This document shows positions 1 to 10,278 of a stretch of 64,000 nucleotides of DNA, in pieces; position 1 is the stretch's first letter; each line of letters starts with the position of its first letter. The notes beneath the pieces were generated by a model. The model did not search any database and was not told the origin of the DNA. It saw only the letters and a program-made list of their open reading frames with translations. The stretch is taken from assembly GCA_945862465.1 (NCBI GenBank), contig CAMAYO010000005.1:1-64000 (forward strand), read 5' to 3'. The position numbers were made by a program, and so were the translations under genes. The DNA comes from Pseudorhodobacter antarcticus (GTDB lineage: Bacteria; Pseudomonadota; Alphaproteobacteria; Rhodobacterales; Rhodobacteraceae).

Positions 1-275
1 TCTACCGCTTTTTGCTGAACAAGTGGTATTTCGACGAGCTTTATGACGTGATCTTTGTCCGCTCAGCCAAGGCTTTGGGCGCATTGCTGTGGAAGCGCGG
101 CGATGGGGATATCATTGATGGCTCGCTGAACGGGATTGCCATGGGGATCGTGCCCTTCTTCACCCGCCTCGCTGGTCGCGCCCAATCGGGCTATATCTTC
201 ACTTATGCCTTCGCCATGGTTCTGGGGATCGTTGGTTTGATCACTTGGATGTCCATCGCCGGGGGGACGCACTGA
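1..275 (+). CDS. nuoL: NADH-quinone oxidoreductase subunit L, C-terminal fragment
   Basis: This is the last 91 codons or so of a gene that begins before the window; the reading frame is open from base 3. NuoL is one of the three antiporter-like proton-pumping membrane subunits of respiratory complex I. The visible part carries the conserved NuoL tail motif [10 protein letters not shown], followed by an amphipathic stretch and a terminal membrane helix ending in WMSIAGG. Its stop codon overlaps the nuoM start by one base (TGATG), which implies translational coupling within the nuo operon. The identification rests on the tail motif and on the nuoM and nuoN genes that follow. Confidence 0.93.
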   Translation, partial: YRFLLNKWYFDELYDVIFVRSAKALGALLWKRGDGDIIDGSLNGIAMGIVPFFTRLAGRAQSGYIFTYAFAMVLGIVGLITWMSIAGGTH

Positions 276-1795
276 TGAATAACCTTCTGTCCCTGATCAC
301 CTTTGTTCCAGCCATTGCGGCGGCCATTCTGGCGCTGTTCTTGCGGGGCAATGATCCTGCCGCACAGCGCAATGCCAAATGGCTGGCGCTGTTCGCCACG
401 GTTGTCAGCTTCGCGCTGTCGCTGCTGCTGCTCAAAGGGTTCGATCCCGCCAACACCGGCTTTCAGTTTGTTGAAGATCGCCCGTGGATCATGGGCCTGC
501 ATTACAAAATGGGAATCGACGGCATTTCGATCTTGTTTGTCATGCTGACGACGTTCCTGATGCCCATCACGATTGCCTCGTGCTGGAACGTCGAAACCCG
601 CGTCAAAGACTATATGATCGCCTTCCTGCTGCTGGAAACGCTGATGTTGGGCGTTTTCACAGCCCTTGATCTGGTGCTGTTCTATCTGTTCTTTGAAGCG
701 GGCCTGATCCCGATGTTCCTGATCATCGGCATCTGGGGGGGGGCGAACCGGATTTATGCCGCGTTCAAGTTCTTCCTGTACACCTTCTTCGGCTCGGTTT
801 TGATGCTGGTTGCCATGGTCGCTATGTATCATGCGGCGGGCACCACCGATATTCCCACGCTCATGACTTATAAGTTCAGCCATGACCCGATCGTGGTTTT
901 GGGCCTCACGGTGACGGGTGGCTTGCAAACGCTGCTGTTCTTGGCCTTCTTTGCCAGCTTTGCGGTGAAAATGCCGATGTGGCCGGTGCATACGTGGTTG
1001 CCGGATGCCCACGTGCAGGCCCCGACCGCAGGTTCGGTGGTTCTGGCCGCGATCTTGCTGAAAATGGGCGGCTACGGGTTCTTGCGCTTTTCCATGCCGA
1101 TGTTCCCTGTCGCGGCCCATCTGTGGACGCCGGTGGTGTTCTGGATGTCGGCCATCGCCATCGTCTATACCTCGCTTGTGGCGCTGGTGCAGACGGACAT
1201 GAAAAAGCTGGTGGCTTATTCGTCGGTGGCCCACATGGGCTATGTGACTTTGGGCATTTTCGCCATGAATGCTCAAGGCGTAGATGGGGCTATTTTCCAG
1301 ATGCTGAGCCACGGGTTCATCTCGGGTGCGATGTTCCTATGCGTTGGCGTGATCTACGACCGGATGCACACGCGCGAGATTGACGCTTACGGCGGCCTTG
1401 TGAACCGGATGCCAGCCTATGCGCTGGTGTTTATGTTCTTCACCATGGCCAATGTCGGCCTGCCGGGCACGTCGGGCTTTGTGGGCGAGTTTCTAACGCT
1501 GATGGGTGTCTTTCAGGTGAACACTTGGGTCGCGGCTGTCGCCACCTCGGGCGTCATCTTATCCGCTGCTTATGGCCTGTGGCTCTATCGTCGCGTGGTG
1601 TTTGGCGCGCTGGTGAAAGAGGGTCTTAAAACCATCACCGACATGACCCGCCGCGAACGCGCGATCTTTGCGCCCTTGATCATCATGACGCTGCTGTTCG
1701 GCGTTTATCCCAAGGTGGTGACTGACATCATCGACCCCTCGGTCCAAGCGATGGTGGCAAACTATGCCGCCGCCACAACGCAAGCCTCGAACTGA
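275..1795 (+). CDS. nuoM: NADH-quinone oxidoreductase subunit M
   Basis: NuoM is a proton-pumping, Mrp-antiporter-like membrane subunit of complex I. The protein has 506 residues, normal for the family, and is hydrophobic throughout with about 14 predicted helices. Visible landmarks are the conserved membrane glutamate of [11 protein letters not shown] (about E141) and the loop [15 protein letters not shown], with its key lysine near residue 235. The ATG at 275 overlaps the nuoL stop. An upstream in-frame start at 245 lies inside nuoL and lacks a ribosome binding site. nuoN follows after 13 bases, so both belong to the nuo operon. Confidence 0.97.
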   Translation: MNNLLSLITFVPAIAAAILALFLRGNDPAAQRNAKWLALFATVVSFALSLLLLKGFDPANTGFQFVEDRPWIMGLHYKMGIDGISILFVMLTTFLMPITIASCWNVETRVKDYMIAFLLLETLMLGVFTALDLVLFYLFFEAGLIPMFLIIGIWGGANRIYAAFKFFLYTFFGSVLMLVAMVAMYHAAGTTDIPTLMTYKFSHDPIVVLGLTVTGGLQTLLFLAFFASFAVKMPMWPVHTWLPDAHVQAPTAGSVVLAAILLKMGGYGFLRFSMPMFPVAAHLWTPVVFWMSAIAIVYTSLVALVQTDMKKLVAYSSVAHMGYVTLGIFAMNAQGVDGAIFQMLSHGFISGAMFLCVGVIYDRMHTREIDAYGGLVNRMPAYALVFMFFTMANVGLPGTSGFVGEFLTLMGVFQVNTWVAAVATSGVILSAAYGLWLYRRVVFGALVKEGLKTITDMTRRERAIFAPLIIMTLLFGVYPKVVTDIIDPSVQAMVANYAAATTQASN

Positions 1796-1808
1796 AAGGG
1801 CGCATAAG

Positions 1809-3245
1809 ATGTTGAGCCAAGATATCGCAATCGTCCTGCCGGAACTGGTTCTGGCGATCTATTCCATGCTGGCGCTGCTTGTGGCGGTTTACACCGGCAA
1901 AGACGGGCTGACGCAACTGGTCACTTGGGCCACTGCGGCTGTGATGGTTGCCGTGGCCCTTTGGGTTGCCGTGGCGGGTTCGGGCAGCCAGATCGCCTTT
2001 GGCGGGCTGTTTGTGGATGACGCCTTTGCCCGCTTTGCCAAGGTGGCTATCCTTTTGTCAGGCGCTGCGATCTTGCTGATCAGCGAAGATTTCATGGCCA
2101 AGCGCGGTTTGGCACGGTTTGAATACCCGCTTCTGATTGCTTTGGCCTCTATCGGCATGATGGCTATGGTGTCGGCGGGCGATTTGATGTCGCTTTACAT
2201 GGGGCTAGAGCTGCAATCGCTGGCCCTTTACGTCGTGGCGGCTTTGGACCGTGATAGCAAAACCTCAACCGAAGCGGGCTTGAAGTATTTCGTGCTTGGC
2301 GCGCTGTCGTCGGGCTTGCTGCTATATGGCGCTTCGTTGGTTTATGGCTATGCGGGCACCACCAGCTTTGCAGGCATCCTGACCACGGTGCAGCACGGCG
2401 TTCCCGTGGGGCTGCTGTTTGGCCTTGTGTTCATGCTGGCTGGTTTGGCCTTTAAAATCTCGGCCGCCCCGTTCCATATGTGGACGCCTGATGTTTACGA
2501 AGGTGCCCCAACCCCCGTCACCGCCTTTTTCGCCACGGCCCCCAAGATTGCGGCCATGGCGATGATCGCGCGTTTGGTCCATGACGCCTTTGGCGGCATT
2601 ACCGTGCAATGGGCGCAAGTTTTGGCGGTGCTGTCGCTGCTGTCGATGTTCGTGGGCGCAGTTGCCGCCATCGGGCAAAAAGACATCAAGCGCCTGATTG
2701 CCTATTCGTCCATCGCCCATATGGGCTTTGCGCTGATGGGTCTGGCCTCGGGCACAGCATTCGGCGTGCAGGCGATGCTGGTTTATATGGCGATCTATGT
2801 CACGATGAACCTTGGCACCTTCGCCTTCATTCTGTCACTAGAGATGGATGGCAAGCCTGTCACCGACATCTCGCTTTTGAACCAGTTCTCCAAGCGCGAA
2901 CCGCTTAAGGCACTGGCGGTGCTGGTGTTGATGTTCTCGCTGGCCGGTGTGCCGCCGATGTTGGGCTTTTTCGGGAAGTTCTATGTGCTTAAAGCCGCAG
3001 TTGATGCGGGCATGGGTTGGCTGGCTGTGGCCGGCGTGATCGCTTCGGTTATCGGGGCGTTTTATTACCTGCGCATCGTCTATTATATGTATTTCGGCGC
3101 AGAACAGGCGGGTGCGGAAAGCAAGATGAACCCCGTACAATGGCTTGCCTTGATGGGCGTCGCCGTGGTGATGCTGGCCGCTGTGGTGAACTTCTTTGGG
3201 TTGGAACCTGCGGCTGTCGCCGCCGCTGCTGCCCTTGTCGGCTAA
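1809..3245 (+). CDS. nuoN: NADH-quinone oxidoreductase subunit N
   Basis: NuoN is the third antiporter-like subunit of the complex I membrane arm and is normally the last nuo gene. It has 478 residues and is strongly hydrophobic. It shows the family motifs [16 protein letters not shown] (membrane glutamate), [20 protein letters not shown] (lysine/histidine loop) and [14 protein letters not shown]. The ATG at 1809 follows the nuoM stop by 13 bases; the in-frame start at 1764 would lie inside nuoM. The next gene, birA, appears to start inside the nuoN 3' end, so the operon probably continues into birA. Confidence 0.97.
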   Translation: MLSQDIAIVLPELVLAIYSMLALLVAVYTGKDGLTQLVTWATAAVMVAVALWVAVAGSGSQIAFGGLFVDDAFARFAKVAILLSGAAILLISEDFMAKRGLARFEYPLLIALASIGMMAMVSAGDLMSLYMGLELQSLALYVVAALDRDSKTSTEAGLKYFVLGALSSGLLLYGASLVYGYAGTTSFAGILTTVQHGVPVGLLFGLVFMLAGLAFKISAAPFHMWTPDVYEGAPTPVTAFFATAPKIAAMAMIARLVHDAFGGITVQWAQVLAVLSLLSMFVGAVAAIGQKDIKRLIAYSSIAHMGFALMGLASGTAFGVQAMLVYMAIYVTMNLGTFAFILSLEMDGKPVTDISLLNQFSKREPLKALAVLVLMFSLAGVPPMLGFFGKFYVLKAAVDAGMGWLAVAGVIASVIGAFYYLRIVYYMYFGAEQAGAESKMNPVQWLALMGVAVVMLAAVVNFFGLEPAAVAAAAALVG

Positions 3246-3996
3246 GGCACCTGTCTGGCCCGCAGGTGTGGCGCGCCACATCTGTGACAGCCTAGACAGC
3301 ACCAATGCCCATGCAATCCGGTTGGCCCCGTCAACCCCGGGGCCTGCGTGGATTTTGGCTTACGAACAAACGGCTGGCAAAGGCCGGCGTGCGCGCCCTT
3401 GGGTTAGCCCGCGCGGCAACTTTCACGCCACCTTGCTGCTGCATCCCAAAGAACCCGCCGCCCAAGTGGCGCTGCGGTCGTTTGCCGCAGCCTTGGCCTT
3501 GCGCGATGCCTTGGTGGCTTTGACCGATCTGCCGGAAGCTTTCACGCTTAAATGGCCCAATGATGTGCTGCTCAATGGCGGCAAGTTGGCGGGGATATTG
3601 CTGGAAAGTTCGTCAAGCGGGGCAGGGGTGGCGCATTTGGCCATTGGCACGGGCGTGAACCTGATCGCAGCACCTGATGCCAGCGTGGTGGAAGAGGGCG
3701 CATTGCAACCCGTCTCGTTGCTTGGTGAAACCGGCTTGCGGGTTGATCCGGAAACCTTCCTTGGACATCTGGCTTTTGCCTATGCCCAGTGGGAAAACAG
3801 TTTCACCGCCCTAGGCTTCGCCCCCCTGCGCGCCGCTTGGCTTGCCCACGCCGCCCGGTTGGGCCAACCCATTCGCGCCCGCACAGCAAGTACCACCCAC
3901 CATGGCCTATTCCAGACCATTGACGCCACCGGCGCGCTGATCTTGGAAACGGATCATGGCGCCATAGCCATTCCTGCCGCCGAGGTGTTCTTTTGA
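3235..3996 (+). CDS. birA: Biotin--[acetyl-CoA-carboxylase] ligase
   Basis: The enzyme activates biotin with ATP and attaches it to the biotin carboxyl carrier protein of acetyl-CoA carboxylase. The catalytic domain is complete: DSTNAHA near the N-terminus, the biotin-loop region [35 protein letters not shown], and a small C-terminal SH3-like domain. There is no N-terminal DNA-binding domain, so this is the monofunctional class rather than the E. coli-type repressor. The start is uncertain. TTG at 3235 retains the family's WPAGV opening and overlaps the end of nuoN by 11 bases; TTG at 3196 and GTG at 3268 are alternatives. Position directly after nuoN matches the usual Rhodobacterales order. 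Confidence 0.9.
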   Translation: MSAKAPVWPAGVARHICDSLDSTNAHAIRLAPSTPGPAWILAYEQTAGKGRRARPWVSPRGNFHATLLLHPKEPAAQVALRSFAAALALRDALVALTDLPEAFTLKWPNDVLLNGGKLAGILLESSSSGAGVAHLAIGTGVNLIAAPDASVVEEGALQPVSLLGETGLRVDPETFLGHLAFAYAQWENSFTALGFAPLRAAWLAHAARLGQPIRARTASTTHHGLFQTIDATGALILETDHGAIAIPAAEVFF

Positions 3997-4083
3997 CGCG
4001 CTTTCCCCGTTATCTTGGTCTAAACACTCCACGGGGCGTAGCGGTCTAAAACCGCTTGGCTCTTCGCATCAAAAGGTGATCCC

Positions 4084-4863
4084 ATGCTTTTGGCAATCGA
4101 CTGCGGCAACACCAATACTGTTTTTTCCGTCTGGGATGGCGCTAAGTTTCGCGTGACATGGCGGATTTCGACCGATCACAAGCGCACCGCGGATGAGTAT
4201 TTCGTTTGGCTGTCGTCGCTGATTGCGCTGACCAAGGCCGAGGTGTCGATCACCGAGGCGATCATCTCGTCAACTGTGCCGCGTGTCGTGTTCAACCTGC
4301 GCGTTTTGTGCAACCGCTATTTTGAGTGCCGCCCCGTTGTGGTGGGCAAACCCGAATGCCGATTGCCCATGCAACCGCGTGTCGATCAGGGCGCAACCGT
4401 GGGTCCTGATCGTCTGGTGAACACCGCCGGCGCTTTTGACCGGCACGGTGGCAATCTGATTGTGGTTGATTTTGGCACAGCCACCACCTTTGATGTGGTC
4501 GATTTTGATGGCGCCTATATCGGCGGGGTCATAGCCCCCGGTGCCAATTTATCGTTGGAAGCGTTGCATATGGCCGCAGCCGCGCTACCTCATGTCGACG
4601 TCGCGAAACCTCTGCGGGTGATCGGCACGAATACGGTGGCCTGTATGCAGTCAGGCGTGTATTGGGGCTATATTGGGTTGGTCGAAGGCATTGTGCGCGA
4701 AGTGCGCAAGGAACGTCCTGGCCCGATGAAAGTCATTGCAACGGGGGGGCTTGCGGCCCTCTTTGCCCAAGGAACCGATACGTTTGACGCGATCGAGGAT
4801 GATTTGACCATGCATGGTCTGGTCCTGATCCATGCCCTTAACAAAGACCACAGCGCCGATTAA
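4084..4863 (+). CDS. coaX: Type III pantothenate kinase
   Basis: CoaX phosphorylates pantothenate in the first step of coenzyme A synthesis. At 259 residues it is a normal family member with the ASKHA fold signatures: the N-terminal phosphate loop DCGNTNTVFSVW (catalytic Asp6), GPDRLVNTAGA in the middle, VVDFGTATTFDVV, and a late glycine-rich ATGGLAALF. The ATG at 4084 has AAAGGTGA just upstream. In the 87-base gap after birA there is a small inverted repeat (AGCGGT/ACCGCT at 4040-4056) without a T-run. Coenzyme A and biotin genes next to complex I are a common alphaproteobacterial arrangement. Confidence 0.95.
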   Translation: MLLAIDCGNTNTVFSVWDGAKFRVTWRISTDHKRTADEYFVWLSSLIALTKAEVSITEAIISSTVPRVVFNLRVLCNRYFECRPVVVGKPECRLPMQPRVDQGATVGPDRLVNTAGAFDRHGGNLIVVDFGTATTFDVVDFDGAYIGGVIAPGANLSLEALHMAAAALPHVDVAKPLRVIGTNTVACMQSGVYWGYIGLVEGIVREVRKERPGPMKVIATGGLAALFAQGTDTFDAIEDDLTMHGLVLIHALNKDHSAD

Positions 4864-4891
4864 GCGCGTGTTTGCAACATAGAGAGTGCCG

Positions 4892-6580
4892 ATGGCCCCG
4901 TCTAAAGCCGGTGAACGATTGATCTACCTTCCCCTAGGCGGTGCCGGGGAAATTGGCATGAATGCCTATGTCTATGGCTATGGGATGCCCGGGAAAGAGC
5001 GGCTGATTTTGGTCGATCTGGGCGTGGCTTTCCCCGATATGGATGGCTCGCCCGGCGTGGACTTGATCATGGCCGATATCTCTTGGCTGACCGCGCGGTT
5101 GGACAGGCTAGAGGCCATTTTCATCACCCATGGCCATGAAGACCATCTGGGCGGTTTGCCGCATCTGTGGTCGCAGTTGAAAAAGCCAGTCTATGCCCGC
5201 GCCTTTACCGCAACCTTGGGCCGCATGAAGATGGAAGAGGCGGGTCTGGCCCGTGACGCCATCCGCACCGTCAAACCCCGCCCCGAGGTGATCACCGCTG
5301 GCCCGTTTGAGGTGCAGTTTGTGCCCGTCAGCCACTCGATCCCCGAAAGCGCTGCTTTGGTCATCGACACACCAGCAGGCCGCATCGTGCATTCGGGCGA
5401 CTTCAAGCTGGACCGCAACCCCATCGTGGGCGAGGCTTGGGATGATGCCGCCTTTGAGGCTATCGCGGCCGAGCGCCCGATCAAGGCGCTGATGTGCGAC
5501 AGCACGAATGTGTTCTCGCCGCTGCCCGGTCGGTCGGAATCAACCCTTGGCGTGCCATTGTCGGAACTGATCGCATCCTCCAGCGGCATGGTTGTGGCCA
5601 CAACCTTTGCGTCAAACGTGGCGCGGTTGAAGACCTTGGCCGAAGCGGGCAGGGCGGCGGGCCGCACGATTTGTCTGCTGGGGCGGGCCATGAAGAAGAT
5701 GATCTTGGCGGGCGAAGAATCGGGCGTGTTGCAGGGTTTTCCCCGCCACATCGGCCCCGAAGATGCCCAAGAGGTGCCGCGCAAAAACCTGATGCTGATT
5801 GTCACCGGCAGCCAAGGCGAACGCCGTGCCGCTTCGGCGCAATTGGCGCGGGGCAAATATCTGGGCTTGGAAATGCGCGAGGGGGATACGTTTCTGTTTT
5901 CCTCCAAAACCATTCCGGGCAATGAGCGTGAAGTGCTTAAAGTGGTCAACGCCCTTTCGGAAAAGGGTGTCACCATTGTGGATGACAGCAATGGCAAATA
6001 CCACGTTTCGGGCCACGCCAACCGCCCCGATCTGGAGCACGTGCACCGCCTGCTTCTGCCCGATATGGTGCTGCCGATGCACGGCGAACACCGCCATCTG
6101 CGCGAACATGTCAGGCTGGCCAAGGACGCAGGTATCGCCGCATTGGTCGCAACCAATGGCATGATGATCGACTTGACAGGCGATACGCCAAAAGTGGTCG
6201 ACCGGATTGAGGCGGGGCGCATCTATCTGGACGGCTCGGTGCTGATTGGGGCGATGGACGGTGTGGTGCGCGACCGCATTCGCATGGCGCTGAACGGCCA
6301 TGTCACCGTGACGCTGATCGTCGACGAAGATGGCGAGGCTTTGGGCGAACCTTGGGTGGATACCATGGGCTTGCCCACCAAGGGCCGTGGCGGGCGCGAC
6401 TTGTCAGAGGTGCTAGAGGCTGACTTGGGGGCTTTTGTCTCCAGCGCGGGCCGCAAACTGATGGCCGATGACGACAAGCTGGAAGAGGCGCTGAAACGCG
6501 CGGTGCGGCAAGTCGCCATGGAAGAGATCGGCAAGAAACCCGAAGTGATCGTGGTGATCAGCCGTCTGTCTGCGGAATAG
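4892..6580 (+). CDS. rnj: Ribonuclease J
   Basis: RNase J is a metallo-beta-lactamase/beta-CASP nuclease with 5'-3' exonuclease and endonuclease activity in RNA processing. It has 562 residues. The zinc-binding motif THGHEDHLGG lies at about residues 79-88, followed by the VPVSHSIPES and HSGDFKLD blocks, the beta-CASP region, and HVSGHANRPDLEHV with PMHGEHRHLREH for the remaining metal and phosphate ligands. The ATG at 4892 is preferred because AGAGAG sits seven bases upstream; GTG at 4886 would be too close to it. The gene follows coaX by 28 bases and ends at a strong bidirectional terminator. Confidence 0.96.
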   Translation: MAPSKAGERLIYLPLGGAGEIGMNAYVYGYGMPGKERLILVDLGVAFPDMDGSPGVDLIMADISWLTARLDRLEAIFITHGHEDHLGGLPHLWSQLKKPVYARAFTATLGRMKMEEAGLARDAIRTVKPRPEVITAGPFEVQFVPVSHSIPESAALVIDTPAGRIVHSGDFKLDRNPIVGEAWDDAAFEAIAAERPIKALMCDSTNVFSPLPGRSESTLGVPLSELIASSSGMVVATTFASNVARLKTLAEAGRAAGRTICLLGRAMKKMILAGEESGVLQGFPRHIGPEDAQEVPRKNLMLIVTGSQGERRAASAQLARGKYLGLEMREGDTFLFSSKTIPGNEREVLKVVNALSEKGVTIVDDSNGKYHVSGHANRPDLEHVHRLLLPDMVLPMHGEHRHLREHVRLAKDAGIAALVATNGMMIDLTGDTPKVVDRIEAGRIYLDGSVLIGAMDGVVRDRIRMALNGHVTVTLIVDEDGEALGEPWVDTMGLPTKGRGGRDLSEVLEADLGAFVSSAGRKLMADDDKLEEALKRAVRQVAMEEIGKKPEVIVVISRLSAE

Positions 6581-6631
6581 CGGGCGGGCGGCCCCACCTA
6601 CCACGGGTAGTGCGGCACAGGGCAAAAGAAA

Positions 6632-6669
6632 AAAACGCCTCGTCCAGAGTTTGGGCGAGGCGTTTTGTT
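6632..6669. terminator. Bidirectional rho-independent terminator between rnj and the DEAD-box gene
   Basis: A 14-bp stem (left arm 6632-6645, right arm 6653-6666, core ACGCCTCG/CGAGGCGT) encloses a 7-base loop. On the minus strand it is followed by a long T-rich run, so it is a strong terminator for the helicase gene whose stop codon lies at 6669-6671. On the plus strand it is followed by GTTT and can serve rnj. Confidence 0.88.
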
Positions 6670-8390
6670 TAGGCGGCGGTGGGTGTTTCGCCTTCGTCAT
6701 CGTCGGGGGTCACTTCGCGCAGGCGGAACGAGCGCAGGATGAAATCGGGCACATGGTCGCCCATCCCTAAGATCCGGTCATATTGGCCAGGGTAGGACGA
6801 GCGGTAGTTGCGCTGTTCGCTGCGCGGTTGGTCTGAACGCGGTTCGCTGCGCTGATCGGCGCGGGGTTCAGACCGCTCGTTGCGGTTCGAATTGGGCTGT
6901 TCGCCGCGCTCTTCGCCTGCGCGGTTGCCTTCGCCACGGCGGCGGTCATCGCGGCGGTCGCGGCCACCCCGCTCTTGCGATCCACGTTCGCCCCGATTGG
7001 AGGGGCTACGTTCGGTCCGTTCTGCCCGTTCGGGCTGCGGGGTTGCAGGGCTTGCAACAACAGAAGTCTCTTCGGTTTCGATTTGTTCGATCACCGGGAT
7101 GGCGTCATGGGGCATGGACTCGGTCCGGGGGGCTGCGTCGCGGCCACGAGGGCCACGCCCTGCGCCTCGGCTGGAGGAAGAGGAAGACGGCGTGCGCGAA
7201 CTGCGCGGGCGATCAGAGTTTTCTGACGCACCTTCAATCGCGCCAGCGGGCACTTCACCGCGCGGTATGGGTTGTTTGACAAGGTTTTCAATCGCGCCAA
7301 GATACTTTTCATCCGACGGCACTGAGATGGTAAAGGCCTTGCCCAAACGCCCTGCACGACCCGTGCGGCCAATGCGGTGCACATAATCTTCGGGATGCGA
7401 GGGCACATCAAAGTTGAACACATGGCTGACGGCAGGAATATCCAACCCGCGAGCCGCCACATCAGATGCAATCAGCAAGCGCAAAGATCCATCGCGGAAT
7501 TCGTCCAGCGTCTTGGTGCGCACCGATTGGTCAAGATCGCCGTGGATCGGCGCTGCGTGAAAGCCATGCGATTTTAGCGATTTCGCCACAACATCCACAT
7601 CCATCTTGCGGTTGCAGAACACGATGGCATTGGTCAGGCTTTCGCCTTCGGCGCTGATCAGCGCGCGCAAGACGGCGCGCTTTTCGGTGAAGCTGCGGTC
7701 TTTGCGCGTGGGGGTAAAGGCGAACAGCTTTTGTTCGATCGAGGTGTTGGTCGTGGCTTGGCGCGCCACTTCCACCTTGGCGGGGTTGTTAAGGAAAGCG
7801 TTGGTGATCCGCTCAATCTCGGGTGCCATGGTGGCCGAGAAGAACAGCGTCTGGCGGGTTTTGGGCGTCATCTGGAAGATGCGTTCGATATCGGGGATGA
7901 ACCCCATATCCAGCATCCGGTCGGCCTCATCGACCACCATGATCTGCACGCCCGTCAACAGCAGTTTGCCGCGCTCGAAATGGTCAAGCAGGCGGCCTGG
8001 TGTGGCGATCAGCACGTCCACACCGCGGTCGATCAGCTTGTCTTGATCGCCAAACGATACGCCACCGATTAGCAAGGCCTTGGTCAGCTTGGTGTATTTG
8101 GCATATTTGTCAAAGCTTTCCGCTACTTGGGCGGCCAGTTCGCGTGTGGGGGCCAGCACAAGAGAGCGCGGCATGCGCGCGCGCGCACGGCCTTGGCCCA
8201 AAAGCGTGATCATGGGCAAGGTAAATCCCGCCGTCTTGCCCGTGCCGGTTTGGGCGATGCCCAAAACGTCTTGTCCGCGCAGCGCGGGCGGGATGGCTTG
8301 GGCTTGAATGGGCGTGGGGGTTTCGTAACCGGATTCGACCACGGCTTGCAGCACACGTGGGTCCAGTTCTAGGTCAGAGAATTTTGTCAT
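6669..8390 (-). CDS. DEAD-box ATP-dependent RNA helicase, RhlE-like
   Basis: The enzyme unwinds RNA duplexes using ATP and probably acts in ribosome assembly or cold adaptation. It has 573 residues. The helicase core fills about residues 1-380: Q-motif region, Walker A AQTGTGKT, PTRELA, the signature VVDEADRMLD, SAT in FFSATMAPE, and the C-terminal HRIGRTGRAGR. After about residue 385 the protein is a long low-complexity tail rich in Arg, Ser, Glu and Gly with repeated RSEPR-type units, probably disordered and RNA-binding. The ATG at 8390 has CAGGA upstream; an in-frame TTG upstream would add 11 residues. The assignment to the RhlE group is a judgement. Confidence 0.93.
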   Translation of the reverse strand: MTKFSDLELDPRVLQAVVESGYETPTPIQAQAIPPALRGQDVLGIAQTGTGKTAGFTLPMITLLGQGRARARMPRSLVLAPTRELAAQVAESFDKYAKYTKLTKALLIGGVSFGDQDKLIDRGVDVLIATPGRLLDHFERGKLLLTGVQIMVVDEADRMLDMGFIPDIERIFQMTPKTRQTLFFSATMAPEIERITNAFLNNPAKVEVARQATTNTSIEQKLFAFTPTRKDRSFTEKRAVLRALISAEGESLTNAIVFCNRKMDVDVVAKSLKSHGFHAAPIHGDLDQSVRTKTLDEFRDGSLRLLIASDVAARGLDIPAVSHVFNFDVPSHPEDYVHRIGRTGRAGRLGKAFTISVPSDEKYLGAIENLVKQPIPRGEVPAGAIEGASENSDRPRSSRTPSSSSSSRGAGRGPRGRDAAPRTESMPHDAIPVIEQIETEETSVVASPATPQPERAERTERSPSNRGERGSQERGGRDRRDDRRRGEGNRAGEERGEQPNSNRNERSEPRADQRSEPRSDQPRSEQRNYRSSYPGQYDRILGMGDHVPDFILRSFRLREVTPDDDEGETPTAA

Positions 8391-8538
8391 CAGCGTCCTG
8401 AAAGGGCGGGATCGGCCCGCCAAGGGTCAAGGGACGCATCATCTTGGCGCCCCGCAGGCAGGGCACCATCGCCCGACGCCTTGCGATTAGCGGAAAAGGC
8501 GTGTTGGGTCAAGGTGAATGGGGCAAAACCGGTGTGGC

Positions 8539-10137
8539 TTAAACCATCATTTCCTTGGTCGCTGTCAGTTTTAAGTCGGGGTAATCGCGTTCGATCCGGT
8601 CAATGTCCCATTTTAGGCGGGTCAAAAAGACGGTTGCGCCATCGCTGTCGGTGGCGATATGGCCCTTGTTCACATTGGTGAACTTTTCCATCTCGGGCTT
8701 TGGGCCAGATACCCAACGGGCGGAGGTGAATTGGCTGGGTTCAAAGCGCACGGGCAGGGAGTATTCTTCCTCGATCCGAGAGGCCAGCACTTCAAATTGC
8801 AACTGGCCCACCACGCCCACAATATAGCCCGAGCCGATCATGGGTTTAAACACTTTGGCGGCACCCTCTTCGGCAAATTGCATCAGGGCTTTTTCCAGAT
8901 GCTTGGCCTTCATGGGGTCGAGTGCCCGCACACCAGATAAAAGCTCTGGCGCGAAAGAGGGAATGCCCGTGAAACGCAAAGATTCGCCCTCGGTCAGGGC
9001 ATCGCCAATGCGCAATTGGCCGTGGTTGGGAATGCCGATGATGTCACCGGCCCAAGCCTCTTCGGTCAATTCACGGTCGGCGGCTAAAAACATCACGGGG
9101 TTGGCCACAGCCATGGGTTTTTTGCTGCGCACATGCAGCAGTTTCATGCCGCGTTCAAAATGGCCCGAGGCTAAGCGCACAAAGGCGACGCGGTCGCGGT
9201 GCTTTGGGTCCATATTGGCTTGCACCTTGAACACAAAGCCTGTGACCGTGGGTTCAGAGGCGTCAATCTGGCGTTCTGATGCTTTTTGCGGTTGCGGTTC
9301 GGGGCCATATTCGCCCATACCGTCCATCAATTCTTTAACGCCAAAGGAATTGATCGCCGAGCCAAACCAAATCGGCGTCATCGAACCGTTGAGGAACGAG
9401 GCGCGGTCAAAGGCGGGCAGAAGTTCGCGCGCCATTTCAAGCTCTTCGCGGAACTTCTTGAGCAATTCTGGCGGCACGTGCAGCGCCAAACGCGGATCAT
9501 CCATGCCCGAGATTTGCACAGATTCCGCCACCTTATTGCGGTCGGCACGGTCCATGATTTCAAGGCGGTCGTGCAGCAAATCGTAAGCGCCGATAAAATC
9601 GCGTCCGACCCCGATGGGCCAACTGGCGGGGGTGACATCAATTGCGAGGTTTTCTTGAATCTCGTCGATGATTTCAAACACATCACGGGATTCGCGGTCC
9701 ATCTTATTGCAAAAGGTCAGGATCGGCAGATCGCGCAAGCGGCAGACTTCAAACAGCTTTTGGGTCTGCGATTCCACGCCCTTTGCGCCGTCAATCACCA
9801 TAATCGCGGCATCCACGGCGGTAAGCGTGCGGTAGGTGTCTTCAGAAAAATCGCTGTGACCGGGGGTATCGACCAGATTAAAGCGCCATTGGCGGTAATC
9901 ATACGACATGGCCGAGGCGGACACCGAAATGCCGCGTTCTTGTTCCAGCTTCATAAAGTCAGACCGCGTGCGCCGCGCCTCGCCCTTGGCGCGCACTTGG
10001 CCGGCCATTTGGATCGCGCCGCCGAACAGCAGGAACTTTTCGGTCAGCGTGGTTTTGCCAGCGTCGGGGTGCGAGATGATCGCAAAGGTCCGGCGGCGGG
10101 CAATTTCGGGCGGGAGAGGGGCGCGGTTGTCAAGCAT
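8539..10137 (-). CDS. prfC: Peptide chain release factor 3
   Basis: RF3 is a translational GTPase that removes RF1 or RF2 from the ribosome after termination. The 532-residue protein has the G1 loop SHPDAGKTTLTEK, the RF3 signature around KGEARRTRSDFM and ERGISVSASAM, G3 in VDTPGHSDFSEDT, and G4 in FCNKMDRESRD, followed by the C-terminal domains of the family. The length is normal. It lies 141 bases downstream of mnmA on the same strand, and the gap holds two inverted repeats of a REP-like element. Confidence 0.97.
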   Translation of the reverse strand: MLDNRAPLPPEIARRRTFAIISHPDAGKTTLTEKFLLFGGAIQMAGQVRAKGEARRTRSDFMKLEQERGISVSASAMSYDYRQWRFNLVDTPGHSDFSEDTYRTLTAVDAAIMVIDGAKGVESQTQKLFEVCRLRDLPILTFCNKMDRESRDVFEIIDEIQENLAIDVTPASWPIGVGRDFIGAYDLLHDRLEIMDRADRNKVAESVQISGMDDPRLALHVPPELLKKFREELEMARELLPAFDRASFLNGSMTPIWFGSAINSFGVKELMDGMGEYGPEPQPQKASERQIDASEPTVTGFVFKVQANMDPKHRDRVAFVRLASGHFERGMKLLHVRSKKPMAVANPVMFLAADRELTEEAWAGDIIGIPNHGQLRIGDALTEGESLRFTGIPSFAPELLSGVRALDPMKAKHLEKALMQFAEEGAAKVFKPMIGSGYIVGVVGQLQFEVLASRIEEEYSLPVRFEPSQFTSARWVSGPKPEMEKFTNVNKGHIATDSDGATVFLTRLKWDIDRIERDYPDLKLTATKEMMV

Positions 10138-10183
10138 GGGGCGGCTTTAGCGGAAAAAGGTTCGGTCGTCCATCGGGGGCAAG

Positions 10184-10276
10184 GCGGGGGGCTGCCGCCC
10201 CCCGCACCCCCTGCCTTAAGGGGAGCCACGCCTCCCCTTAAGAAACCCCAGTGGATATTTGGGCCCATGTGAAAGG
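10184..10276. repeat. REP-like intergenic element between mnmA and prfC
   Basis: Two perfect inverted repeats lie side by side. GCGGGGGG/CCCCCCGC (10184-10191 and 10198-10205) has a 6-base loop. CTTAAGGGGAG/CTCCCCTTAAG (10215-10225 and 10232-10242) also has a 6-base loop. A tail at about 10252-10276 reads GGATATTTG, then a CCCATGTGAAAGGGG-like stretch. A similar tail recurs in inverse orientation at about 56620-56650 and in degraded form at 53690-53722. This is the pattern of a dispersed extragenic palindromic repeat family. Genome-wide copy number cannot be judged from this window. Confidence 0.6.
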
Positions 10277-10278
10277 GG

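Noticed and set aside
203-1312. Long minus-strand reading frame opposite nuoM
   Set aside because: Antisense shadow with His/Gln/Arg-rich low-quality translation; nuoM on the plus strand is clear.
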